Origin: Marilutibacter spongiae
Lineage (GTDB): Bacteria > Pseudomonadota > Gammaproteobacteria > Xanthomonadales > Xanthomonadaceae
Assembly: GCF_014145325.1 (NCBI RefSeq)
Contig: NZ_JACHTF010000001.1
Location: 62,001-126,000, forward strand
Length of the DNA stretch: 64,000 nt
Direction of reading: 5' to 3'
Shown here: piece after piece, positions 25,267 through 33,439 of the stretch
Layout: each line of letters opens with the position of its first letter
Position numbering within the stretch: the stretch's first letter is position 1
Program-made: the position numbers and the translations under genes
Notes under the pieces: generated by a model
Databases searched by the model: none
The model's input: only the letters and a program-made list of their open reading frames with translations
What the model was told of the DNA's origin: nothing

Positions 25267-25435
25267 ATGCCACTGCCAAGAATATAATCGCGGGACCGTT
25301 GCTATCTCTGCTCCCTTGTCCGGGCAGCCTCGTGGTGACAAGGAGCTCATGGCCACCGGTAGCGGCGGCAAGACGCGGCGAAGCGAACCAACCGTCCGGC
25401 AGAGCCGATCCCCAACACATTCCCGAGTAACCCAA
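25267..25435. other. Spacer inside the lps locus
   Basis: About 170 bp without a supported gene. The stretch is not as GC-rich as its neighbours and contains AAGAATATAATCG near 25278-25290, whose TATAAT could be the -10 of a promoter for the lipoprotein gene. Confidence 0.4.
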
Positions 25436-25915
25436 ATGCACAAGTTTGCTTCAATTGCCGTGTCCACCGTGTTGCTTATCTGTGCCGGGTGTGGAAACGA
25501 AAGCACGGCCCCTTCACCGGCTTCCGCCCAGGACGAGGCACCCATGGCCGAGCCCACGGTCGTTCCGTCGCAGAAGCCGGTACCGGCCGATGCCATCGAT
25601 TCCGTTATCGCGCACTTGGGTGACCGGGTCTTCGTCCGCTACGACCGGCGAGAGGATTCCGCAGGCCAAGGTAGCGAACGTCAGGTGTTCTTGGAGGTCG
25701 TCGAGGGCACGCTGGGGGATGCGGAAGCGGTGGTCTCCGAGGATCTCGTGCGAGCCGGCTACATCGTCGGCAAGCGCCGCGAAGACGCAAACGGTGCACG
25801 CCAGTTGTACCGGGCGCGCGAAGGAAAACCCATCCGCACGCTCGCTCGCGAGAAAGGCGTCGGGCCAGCGCTGAAGGATCCCCGTGCCGTGGCTTCGATC
25901 TATCTCAAGCAGTAG
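25436..25915 (+). CDS. Small lipoprotein of unknown function in the lps locus
   Basis: The 159-residue protein has a short signal peptide and lipobox LICAGC near residues 14-19. A Ser/Pro/Ala-rich linker and a folded C-terminal domain (about 55-159) with LGDRVFVRYDRRED, LVRAGYIVGKRRED and DPRAVASIYLKQ follow. I do not recognise the domain. Being the only exported small protein among glycan-assembly genes, it may act at the outer membrane on the finished polymer, but this is inference. A hairpin follows 8 bp after the stop. Confidence 0.65.
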   Translation: MHKFASIAVSTVLLICAGCGNESTAPSPASAQDEAPMAEPTVVPSQKPVPADAIDSVIAHLGDRVFVRYDRREDSAGQGSERQVFLEVVEGTLGDAEAVVSEDLVRAGYIVGKRREDANGARQLYRAREGKPIRTLAREKGVGPALKDPRAVASIYLKQ

Positions 25916-25923
25916 TGAAGCAC

Positions 25924-25947
25924 CCCGGCGCCCGAAGGTACGCCGGG
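25924..25947 (+). terminator. Hairpin after the small lipoprotein gene
   Basis: CCCGGCG and CGCCGGG form a 7-bp stem with a 10-base loop, followed by GCGAATTGAAG. There is no T run. It may reduce read-through between the lipoprotein and the next gene. Confidence 0.35.
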
Positions 25948-25981
25948 CGAATTGAAGTCAGAACGCCGAAGGAAGGTTTGC

Positions 25982-27592
25982 ATGCTCGTCAGGCCCGATG
26001 GGAAGCCGTTGAAGATACTAATGCGTGGTGATTGTACGTGTCGCCGGTCGCTTGCGCTCAATCCTGATCTATTCAACGCCAAACCGTCCATCACTCAGAA
26101 CGGCAAGTCGCCGATGATCCTGTTCCTTGACGCGATCGATGGTCGGACCGTTTCGCACGAGTATCTCGATTCGATCAGTGATGTGGCATCCATGCAACCC
26201 ACGCTCCAGCGCTACTACATCGGCCAGGCCGACAGGGAAGTGGTCACCGAAACGGGTGCCGACCTGTTGATGCTGGATTCGTACGCTGACATGAACTTCG
26301 AGCTTTGGGAGGACGGGCAGGGCGTCAAGTTCTGGATCCACCCGGCGCATCTGAAGCACCGAGAGCGATTCCTTGAAGGGCATAGGAAACTGGGTCGGAG
26401 GACGCTCGAACAGTCGGTCAACGAGGCTGTGGAACTGATCCATCACGTGCGCAGAAACAATCCCGAGATCCCGGTCCTCTTCCTGAACCAGCAGACGGAC
26501 TACTACCCGAAACTGGACGGGCGACTCGAGTATTACGATTTCGGCCGGCGGGTCGCCGAGCGTGAGGAAGGGGTGTATTGGGGCGGTGTCGAGGCCAGAG
26601 AGGACCTTGAGCTTGCGGATGTCGGCTCCTGCGGCCCCGGCAATACCCTGCACTTCCAGGGAACGACCTATCGGCGGATGCTCCAGCGCGCATTCGATGG
26701 TGGGCTTGCCGACGCGATCAGCGCGCGAAGCCGAGCATCCACCGCCGTTCCGGTGGCGAGCGCCGCTGTGGAACGGGCCTCGCCGGAGCCGAGGCAGGTT
26801 TCTGATGGCGATGCCGATGCGACGCCCCACCTCAGGCTTGCCTTCGACCGCGATAGTCGAACTTGCAACGAGGTGTGCGGTTCGTTCGTCGACCGTTCGG
26901 CGAAGGGGCTGGAAAACTACGTGCATTTCGAGTCGTTGGGGGAGTTTTCGCCCCGGCGCTTCACTCCGATGCTGATCGATCTTGACCACGTCGCGGATTT
27001 CGATGCGTGGGAAGCGCGTATCAAGAAGTTCGGCAAGGGCGCGCGAATCCGCCAGAAGAAGAAGGCGATTGCGCGTGGCTACTACGTCAAGCCTTTTGCC
27101 TGGAAGCTTTTCATTCCGGACGTACATGCCGCAAACACATCGAAGGAAGTTCGTTCAGGGGGCGCCATTCGCTCGACCCTGACGAAGTCGATTGACGAAA
27201 TGGGCGGCGCTCCGGACAGAATGTTCGAAGTGGCGTTTCCCAAGTGCACGCGACACTGGGCAATGACGTTTGGAGTGTTTCAGTCGGAGCCAGGCCATGT
27301 CCAGGGCTCGGTGCAAGTGGACGAGCGACTGGGCGGATACATCTCATTGAGGCGGACCGGCGACCTTGCCGTGTACTCGCAGATCCTGGGGCATGGGGAG
27401 CACCTGGACAATGGTGTCCTGACGCTCTTGCACCATGAAGTGGTGAAGTGGCTCGTCGACCACGCCGATACTCATGCCAAGGGGCTGAAGTACCTGATGT
27501 ACGGAGGCAAGGAGAACGGTACCTCAGAGCTCCTTCGCTTCAAGCGGCAGGCGGGATTCACGCCGCACTTCGTCACGCTCGTAGGCCAGTAG
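25982..27592 (+). CDS. DUF6270-like domain fused to a GNAT-like acyltransferase domain
   Basis: The product has 536 residues. The N-terminal half (about 1-250) repeats the pattern of the DUF6270-like protein at 17488: KILMRGDCTCRRSLAL early, ADLLMLDSYADMNFEL in the middle and TLHFQGTTYRRMLQRAF late. A low-complexity linker (about 255-295) follows. The C-terminal half ends with a GNAT-like layout: GGYISLRRTGDLAVYSQILG, a helix, KYLMYGGKENGTSE and LLRFKRQAGFTP. The GNAT part may transfer an acyl group to an amino sugar; neither half has a proven function here. ATG 25982 is preferred for its AAGGAAGG. The next gene starts 7 bp after the stop. Confidence 0.6.
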   Translation: MLVRPDGKPLKILMRGDCTCRRSLALNPDLFNAKPSITQNGKSPMILFLDAIDGRTVSHEYLDSISDVASMQPTLQRYYIGQADREVVTETGADLLMLDSYADMNFELWEDGQGVKFWIHPAHLKHRERFLEGHRKLGRRTLEQSVNEAVELIHHVRRNNPEIPVLFLNQQTDYYPKLDGRLEYYDFGRRVAEREEGVYWGGVEAREDLELADVGSCGPGNTLHFQGTTYRRMLQRAFDGGLADAISARSRASTAVPVASAAVERASPEPRQVSDGDADATPHLRLAFDRDSRTCNEVCGSFVDRSAKGLENYVHFESLGEFSPRRFTPMLIDLDHVADFDAWEARIKKFGKGARIRQKKKAIARGYYVKPFAWKLFIPDVHAANTSKEVRSGGAIRSTLTKSIDEMGGAPDRMFEVAFPKCTRHWAMTFGVFQSEPGHVQGSVQVDERLGGYISLRRTGDLAVYSQILGHGEHLDNGVLTLLHHEVVKWLVDHADTHAKGLKYLMYGGKENGTSELLRFKRQAGFTPHFVTLVGQ

Positions 27593-27599
27593 GGCGTCC

Positions 27600-30506
27600 A
27601 TGGTGGGGGTGTCGACCGTGCGGGGAGCATTCCGGCCGGAGATTCAGGGACTGCGCGCGATCGCTGTCCTGCTGGTGCTGGTCTATCACGTCTGGCCGTC
27701 TTTCCTGCCCGGCGGCTTTGTCGGGGTCGACGTATTCTTCGTTATTTCCGGCTACCTCATTACCAGCTTGCTGCTCAGGGAGGTCGAGCGCAGCGGTTCG
27801 ATCTCGCTGCCGCAGTTCTACGTGCGACGCGCCAGACGGTTGCTGCCGGCTGCGATCGTGACCCTATTCGCGGTAGTGGCAGCCACTGCCCTGTTGCTTC
27901 CGATCACGCGTTGGCGCGACGTCGCCCTCGAAGTGGTCGCCTCGACGCTGTACTTCGAGAACTGGTGGCTGGCCTTCAAGGCGGTGGATTACCTCGCGAT
28001 AGAGGCCGATCCTTCGCCCCTGCAGCATTTCTGGTCGCTGTCGGTGGAGGAGCAGTTCTACTTCGCCTGGCCCGCGCTGCTGATCGCCTTGGCCTGGTTC
28101 TCCCGCGCCCGGCGCGTGCCGTTCCGGCGTGCCGTCGGTGCGATCGTTTCGATCGTGCTCGCGGCGTCCCTGGCGTATTCGGTGATCGCGGGGCTTTCGG
28201 GCAGCTCGTCCGCTTACTTCTCCACGTTCTCCCGCATCTGGCAGCTCGCCGCGGGCGCGTTGGTGGCGGTCGTCGGCTTTCTTCCGGGTCGCGCGGGGGT
28301 CGGCCTGCTCCTGGCGGGACTCGCGGGCATGGTGCTGTCCGCGATCGTGCTGGACGCCGGTATTCCATACCCGGGGCATGCCGCGCTGCTGCCGACGCTG
28401 TCGGCGGTCCTGGCGATCGCGGCCGGCGGCGCCCACGAAAGGACGGCGCTCACCCGCTGGCTGGGCAGCAACCGGGCGATCCAGTACCTGGGCGACATCT
28501 CGTATTCGCTGTACCTGTGGCATTGGCCCGTGATCACCTTCTACCGCGCATGGCGGGGCGAGGACCCGGGCCTCTGGGATGGCGCTGCGTTGCTAGGGCT
28601 CTCGGTTCTCTTGGCGGCCGTGAGCAAGAGGTATATCGAAGACGCATTCCGGCATGGGCCCGCCACGGCCGGCCGGCCGTGGCGTCCGCTCGCCGCCGCG
28701 GCCTCCGCCTCCATCGCCTGTGTCGCCATTGCCCTCGTCCTCGGGCGTGCCGGGGGGCTCGGGGTGCCCGCGCGGGACGTTGCTTCCGGACTGGATCAGG
28801 ACCATCCCGGCGCCGCGGCGCTGTACTTGAAACCGGCGCGGACACCCCGCGAAGTGGACTTCCTGCCGAAGCTGGTCGACGTGGAGTTCGACGTGGCGTC
28901 GGCGTACCGGATGGGCTGCATCCAGGATATCGACGGCGACGAGGTCAAGACCTGCGTGTTCGGTTCGACGCCGGCAAGGATGAGGATCGCCGTCGTCGGT
29001 GACTCGCACGCGGTGCACTGGCTGCCTGCATTCAAGTGGATCGCCGAGCACTACGACGTCCAGGTTGTCGGCATCACCAAGACGAGCTGCATCACCGCGG
29101 GGCTGCCGACCTACCACCGGAAGCTCAAGCGCCCATACGTTGAGTGCGAACGTTGGACGCGCAACGTCGTCGATTACCTGAATGCGCAGGACTTCGACAA
29201 GGTTGTCCTGGTCGAGTCGCCGCGGCACGCCGTGTACGGCCGGCAGGGCGAAGGCTATGCCGCCAGTGCGGAAGCGCTCGCGCAGGGCATGAAGGACGTG
29301 TGGTCCGGGTTCCGGGACCGCTCGGCGGTCACGCTGATCCGTTCGACGCCCTGGCAGCCGACGATCGTCCGGGAATGTTTCGCGAAGAACGCTCCGGGCG
29401 GCGATGGCTGCACGGCGGGGCGTGACGCGGCGCTTTACGACGACGCGATACCCCGGCTCGCACGCCTCGCCGGTTATCCCATGCTGGATTTCACCGACCT
29501 GTTCTGTCCCGGGAGCGCGTGTCCGGCGGTGATCGGGAACGTGTTCGTCTACCGCGATGCGCATCACATCACGGCGACGTACATGCAGACGCTGGCGCCC
29601 GTCCTTCGCGAGCGCCTCGGTATCGACGGCGCCATCGCCCGCCGGCCAGGGGAGGCCGCCGGGCAGGTTCCCTCACTTAGCAAGGTCCGGCCGGCGATCG
29701 CCGCCGCCGCCGCGGACCGCGGGATCGCCTTCGACAGGCAATGCGTGGTCTCCACGACTTCGCGCGCGGTGAAGAAATGCGAGTTCGGCGACCGCGACGG
29801 CCGCATCACGGTGGCGGTCGTGGGTGACGCGACCGGCGCGAACCTGATGCCCGCGATCGATCCGGCCGCGATCGCATTGGAGTGGCGGGTCAATACGTAC
29901 TTCAAGGACAGTTGTCTGTTCGGCGGCGAATCCGTTTTCCATCGTCGACTCAAGCGAGCGTTCAGTGAATGCTCGGCTTGGAATCGGCAGGTGCTGCATG
30001 AATTGCTCGTTTCCAAGCCAAACATCGTCCTCCTTGCGCAGTCTCCCAACTACACTGATGCGCGGGGAAGGTCCTACGATCAGGCAAGTGCCCAGCTGGA
30101 GCGTGGAATAGGTGTGTACGTTCGGGAATTGCAGCGGACCGGAATCCGAGTGGCCGTCGTCAAGCACTTGCCGAAAATGCCCTTCGACGTCCCCCTCTGT
30201 CTTGAGTCGCGGGCGGATACCAAGGCGTGTGGCGCGCCGCGACAAGGCGCCTTGAGCAATGGAGCTTTGTTCAGGTACGCAGTTTCGGCGAAGCCGGCTC
30301 TCGGGCTTGTCGACCTTAGCGACAGTTTTTGTGGTGAGTTACGATGCGAAGCCGTAATAGAAGACGTGCTCGTCTATCGGGACGGCATGCAGCCCACCGC
30401 TACGTTCGCAAAGACGTTGTCTGGGGCATTGGAAAGGCAGTTGCAAGACTTGCTCGTTGTGGGCGGCGTGGTTTCGTCGAGTGAGTCGCGTCGGTCGGGT
30501 GATTGA
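27600..30506 (+). CDS. Acyltransferase-3 protein with two C-terminal SGNH domains
   Basis: The 968-residue protein has three parts. Residues 1-390 are an OafA/YrhL-type acyltransferase-3 membrane domain with about ten helices, opening with PEIQGLRAIAVLLVLVYHVW and containing the family signature SLSVEEQFYFAWP. Residues about 400-670 are a SGNH domain with GDSH (D468, S469) and DAHH (D653, H656). Residues about 690-960 are a second, similar domain in which GDS is GDA (D743, A744) and the DxxH position reads DGMQ, so it looks catalytically dead. Such proteins O-acetylate surface glycans, with the membrane part passing the acyl group to the SGNH domain. Two SGNH copies are unusual. Confidence 0.85.
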   Translation: MVGVSTVRGAFRPEIQGLRAIAVLLVLVYHVWPSFLPGGFVGVDVFFVISGYLITSLLLREVERSGSISLPQFYVRRARRLLPAAIVTLFAVVAATALLLPITRWRDVALEVVASTLYFENWWLAFKAVDYLAIEADPSPLQHFWSLSVEEQFYFAWPALLIALAWFSRARRVPFRRAVGAIVSIVLAASLAYSVIAGLSGSSSAYFSTFSRIWQLAAGALVAVVGFLPGRAGVGLLLAGLAGMVLSAIVLDAGIPYPGHAALLPTLSAVLAIAAGGAHERTALTRWLGSNRAIQYLGDISYSLYLWHWPVITFYRAWRGEDPGLWDGAALLGLSVLLAAVSKRYIEDAFRHGPATAGRPWRPLAAAASASIACVAIALVLGRAGGLGVPARDVASGLDQDHPGAAALYLKPARTPREVDFLPKLVDVEFDVASAYRMGCIQDIDGDEVKTCVFGSTPARMRIAVVGDSHAVHWLPAFKWIAEHYDVQVVGITKTSCITAGLPTYHRKLKRPYVECERWTRNVVDYLNAQDFDKVVLVESPRHAVYGRQGEGYAASAEALAQGMKDVWSGFRDRSAVTLIRSTPWQPTIVRECFAKNAPGGDGCTAGRDAALYDDAIPRLARLAGYPMLDFTDLFCPGSACPAVIGNVFVYRDAHHITATYMQTLAPVLRERLGIDGAIARRPGEAAGQVPSLSKVRPAIAAAAADRGIAFDRQCVVSTTSRAVKKCEFGDRDGRITVAVVGDATGANLMPAIDPAAIALEWRVNTYFKDSCLFGGESVFHRRLKRAFSECSAWNRQVLHELLVSKPNIVLLAQSPNYTDARGRSYDQASAQLERGIGVYVRELQRTGIRVAVVKHLPKMPFDVPLCLESRADTKACGAPRQGALSNGALFRYAVSAKPALGLVDLSDSFCGELRCEAVIEDVLVYRDGMQPTATFAKTLSGALERQLQDLLVVGGVVSSSESRRSGD

Positions 30507-30707
30507 CGACGCCGGTGTCGCAGTGCCTAAGCGACGAGGTGCCATTCAGCCAGCTTTGCGCGCTGACCGTCGTGGCACAGTGGCACGACAATGGCATGAA
30601 TCCGGTCGGGAAAAAGCCGCAGCTCCGTCAGGGGGCTTGAGCTCGAGAGGGGGTTCTAGAGTGGGGGAATGTTGCCCCGGACACGCGACATGGGAGGTTG
30701 CTCAGCA
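30507..30707. other. Spacer between convergent genes
   Basis: About 200 bp between the acyltransferase gene and the oppositely oriented sulfotransferase-like gene. Several short complementary stretches are present, but no convincing terminator or gene was seen. Confidence 0.5.
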
Positions 30708-31265
30708 TCATTCGATGCTTGCATTGTGCTTCTTTTCCCATAGCGCGGTCGCAGCCTGAAGGTTGCCCTCTGCGCCAATTAGTTGAAGGAACTCGGGAAA
30801 GTCCCTTGCATGCTGCTCCATCTCAAACGGCATGACGTGGGTTTTGTCCTTCAGGAACGCATCGATATTGCTCGTAACCGCATCGATGTAGCCATAGCAA
30901 GCCTCGAGCGGATCTTTGGGAGAGGTCATGCAGATGGCTTCGCAGTACGCCCTCATGATCGAAGAGCGCATGTGCCAGCGGCGGTTGAAGCTTTGAGCCA
31001 CGGCATCGCGATCGCGCTTCAGGTGCACATAGAAAGCGTCGTTACCGTATCGCTCCTCCAGATACCCCAGGAACCAGGCCAGGCGGTTATCGACTTCTAT
31101 GTGTCGCAGGGGGTAATGGGCCCGGTCCGCCCCCATCAGTCTGGCTCGGGATTCATGGCCCACCGTGAAGTTGTTGATGTGGCCGACGGCCTTCGCGAAA
31201 GTCACCGAGCCGCAGCGCCCAGTGCACAAGACGAATACGTTCTGGATCCGTGAAGCGCTGGTCAT
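30708..31265 (-). CDS. Sulfotransferase-like P-loop protein
   Basis: The 185-residue protein starts with VFVLCTGRCGSVTFAKAV, a 5'-phosphosulfate-binding-type loop. It later has FYVHLKRDRDAVAQSFNRRW near residue 80, which resembles the 3'-phosphate site (R...S) of PAPS-dependent sulfotransferases. It is shorter than most members (usually 250-300 residues), so the acceptor-binding part is minimal. Its place beside wecB in the lps locus suggests that it modifies a sugar, perhaps adding sulfate. That is inference; other P-loop transferases are possible. It reads leftward after wecB, separated by 95 bp. Confidence 0.6.
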   Translation of the reverse strand: MTSASRIQNVFVLCTGRCGSVTFAKAVGHINNFTVGHESRARLMGADRAHYPLRHIEVDNRLAWFLGYLEERYGNDAFYVHLKRDRDAVAQSFNRRWHMRSSIMRAYCEAICMTSPKDPLEACYGYIDAVTSNIDAFLKDKTHVMPFEMEQHARDFPEFLQLIGAEGNLQAATALWEKKHNASIE

Positions 31266-31360
31266 GGTTGGGTGGGCTCCGCGTCAGAATGGATTCAGAA
31301 GGTAGGGGGCGGCGCTTGGTGGGGGCGGTCCCTGCGCTAGCTTGAGTGAAACATGCCGGC

Positions 31361-32488
31361 TCAATGCGTGCTGACAAGCTCCGCGATCCGAGCGGATGCC
31401 ATGCCGTCGCCATATGGATTCGAGGCTGACGCCATCCGTTGGTAGACATCGGGCTCGTCCAGCAGTTGAGCAACGGCTTCTGAGATTTGTGAAGACCCGG
31501 TGCCAACGAGGCGCGATGTACCTGCGTCGATCGCTTCCTGACGCTCGGTAACTTCCCGCATGACCAGGACCGGCTTGCCCAAGGCGGGCGCCTCCTCCTG
31601 AATGCCACCCGAGTCGGTGAGCAGAAGATGGGATTGCTGCATGAGCCAGGCGAAAGGCAGGTAATCTTGCGGGGCAATCAGGAATACATTGGGCGTGTTG
31701 GAGAGCAAGCGTTCCACCGGTTCCCGAACTCTGGGATTCAAGTGCGCGGGATACACGATCTGTACGTCGCTACGTTTGGCGATTGAGCGTAGCGCAAAAC
31801 ATACTTCTTCGAAGCCTGGACCGAGATTTTCGCGTCGATGTCCTGTCACCAAGATCAGACGCTTATTCGGGTCGAGGAAGGAGAAGCGTGCCTTGAAGTG
31901 CGCTTTGGCCTCGGGATCGTCGCGCAGTCGATCCAGCGCCCATAGAAGGGCATCAATCACCGTATTACCGGTCACCGAGATGGTGCCGGGGTGGATCCCC
32001 TCACCGATCAGGTTGGCGCGCGCGCCTTCTGTGGGGGCGAAATGGAGGTCCGCCAGTGGGGCGACCAGCCGGCGATTCGCTTCCTCGGGCCACGGCGCGC
32101 ACATGTCGCCAGTGCGCAGGCCTGCCTCCACATGACCCAAAGGTACCTTGGCGTGGAAGGCCGAAAGCCCCGCTGCCAATGTCGTTGTCGTATCTCCATG
32201 CACGAGCACCCTGTCGGGTCGCAGTGATCGAATGACATCGCCCACACCCGTCAGCACGGAGGCAAACAGAGCGTCCAGTCCCTGGCCAGGTTGCATGAGA
32301 TCCAGGTCAATATCCGGCTGGATCTCAAACAGCTTGAGCGCCTGGTCGAGCATCTCCCGATGTTGAGCGGTCACGGCCACCCGTGTGTCGATGCTGGGCA
32401 CCCGCCTGAGAGCCCGCACCACGGGCGCCATCTTGATCGCCTCCGGCCGAGTGCCGAAGACCACGAGGACCTTCTTGTTGGCGGCCAT
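31361..32488 (-). CDS. wecB: UDP-N-acetylglucosamine 2-epimerase (non-hydrolysing)
   Basis: The 375-residue enzyme shows the full family signature: GTRPEAIKMAPVV at residue 12, HGDTTTTLA, HVEAGLRTGD with the conserved glutamates, PEEANRR, and VTGHRREN with the catalytic histidine. DSGGIQEEAPALGKPVLVMR near 290-310 is the UDP site. It interconverts UDP-GlcNAc and UDP-ManNAc and so supplies a ManNAc-type sugar to the glycan. It starts only 9 bp after etfA on the same strand, so it is probably transcribed from the etf promoter although it belongs to the lps locus. Confidence 0.95.
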   Translation of the reverse strand: MAANKKVLVVFGTRPEAIKMAPVVRALRRVPSIDTRVAVTAQHREMLDQALKLFEIQPDIDLDLMQPGQGLDALFASVLTGVGDVIRSLRPDRVLVHGDTTTTLAAGLSAFHAKVPLGHVEAGLRTGDMCAPWPEEANRRLVAPLADLHFAPTEGARANLIGEGIHPGTISVTGNTVIDALLWALDRLRDDPEAKAHFKARFSFLDPNKRLILVTGHRRENLGPGFEEVCFALRSIAKRSDVQIVYPAHLNPRVREPVERLLSNTPNVFLIAPQDYLPFAWLMQQSHLLLTDSGGIQEEAPALGKPVLVMREVTERQEAIDAGTSRLVGTGSSQISEAVAQLLDEPDVYQRMASASNPYGDGMASARIAELVSTH

Positions 32489-32497
32489 CGACCGTGC

Positions 32498-33439
32498 TCA
32501 GCCCAGCGCCGCTTCCAGTTCCGGCAATACCTTGAACAGGTCGCCCACCAGACCGATGTCGGCGATCTCGAAGATCGGCGCGTCGGCGTCCTTGTTGATC
32601 GCCACGATCGTGCCCGCGTCCTTGATGCCGGTCAGGTGCTGGATGGCACCGCTGATGCCGATCGCAACATAGAGTTCTGGGGCGATGATCTTGCCGGTCT
32701 GTCCGACCTGCATCTCGTTGGGCACGTACCCGGCATCGACCGCGGCGCGCGACGCGCCGACGCCCGCCCCGAGCTTGTCGGCGAAGTCGTAGATGATCTT
32801 GAAGTTCTCCGCCGAACCCACGCCGCGGCCGCCGGAGACCACGCGCTTCGCGCTCTGCAGGTCGGGGCGGTCGGAGCTGCCGGCCTCCAGGCCGACGAAG
32901 CGGGTGTGGGTCGGCAGGGTCGCCTCCACCGAGGCGGCCTCCACCGGCGCGCTGCCGCCTGCCTTGGCTTCCGGCCAGGACGCGGTGCGCACGGTCGCGA
33001 CGACCGCGTGGTCGGCCGGGGCCTCCACGGTGATGATCGCATTGCCCGCATAGATCGGGCGCTTGAACGTATGGCTGCCTTCGACCGCCATCACGTCCGA
33101 CACCTGGGCCACGCCCAGCAGGGCCGCCACGCAGGGCATCAGGTCCTTGCCGAAGGTGGTCGAGGGACCGAAGACATGACTGTAGCCGGCGGCGAGGCCG
33201 GCGACCTGGGGCGCCAGCACCTGGGCCAGCGCATGCGCGTTGGCTTCGTGGGCGACGGCCAGCACCTTCGACACGCCCTCGATCGCGGCCGCTTCGGCGG
33301 CGACGGCGGCCGGGTCGGCGGCGAGGACGACGACATCGATGGCGTCGGGCTCCAGTGCCCGCGCGGCGGAAACGCACTTGGCGGTCGAGGCGTTCAGCTT
33401 GACGTCCAGGTGCTCGGCGACGATCAGTACCTTGCTCAT
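32498..33439 (-). CDS. etfA: Electron transfer flavoprotein alpha subunit
   Basis: The 313-residue protein has the two-domain ETF-alpha architecture. The C-terminal FAD-binding domain contains [40 protein letters not shown] and [22 protein letters not shown]. With EtfB it accepts electrons from acyl-CoA and other dehydrogenases and passes them to ETF-QO, which is encoded at 42651-44294. The start codon overlaps the etfB stop (TAATG), which shows tight coupling. It marks the right edge of the lps locus, as in Xanthomonas. Confidence 0.96.
   Translation of the reverse strand: MSKVLIVAEHLDVKLNASTAKCVSAARALEPDAIDVVVLAADPAAVAAEAAAIEGVSKVLAVAHEANAHALAQVLAPQVAGLAAGYSHVFGPSTTFGKDLMPCVAALLGVAQVSDVMAVEGSHTFKRPIYAGNAIITVEAPADHAVVATVRTASWPEAKAGGSAPVEAASVEATLPTHTRFVGLEAGSSDRPDLQSAKRVVSGGRGVGSAENFKIIYDFADKLGAGVGASRAAVDAGYVPNEMQVGQTGKIIAPELYVAIGISGAIQHLTGIKDAGTIVAINKDADAPIFEIADIGLVGDLFKVLPELEAALG

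Larger units (their letters stand above)
12439..32488. other. Variable polysaccharide (lps) locus between metB and etfA
   Basis: The segment between metB and etfA holds only surface-glycan genes: ABC exporter, glycosyltransferases, methyl-, acyl- and sulfotransferase-like enzymes, DUF6270-like proteins, a small lipoprotein and wecB. In Xanthomonas the same metB-etfA interval is a known, strain-variable lps locus. The first genes (12439-14100) are visibly A/T-richer than the flanks, while later genes return to high GC, as expected of a mosaic acquired in pieces. Genes to 30506 read rightward; 30708-32488 read leftward, in the direction of etfBA. Confidence 0.85.
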
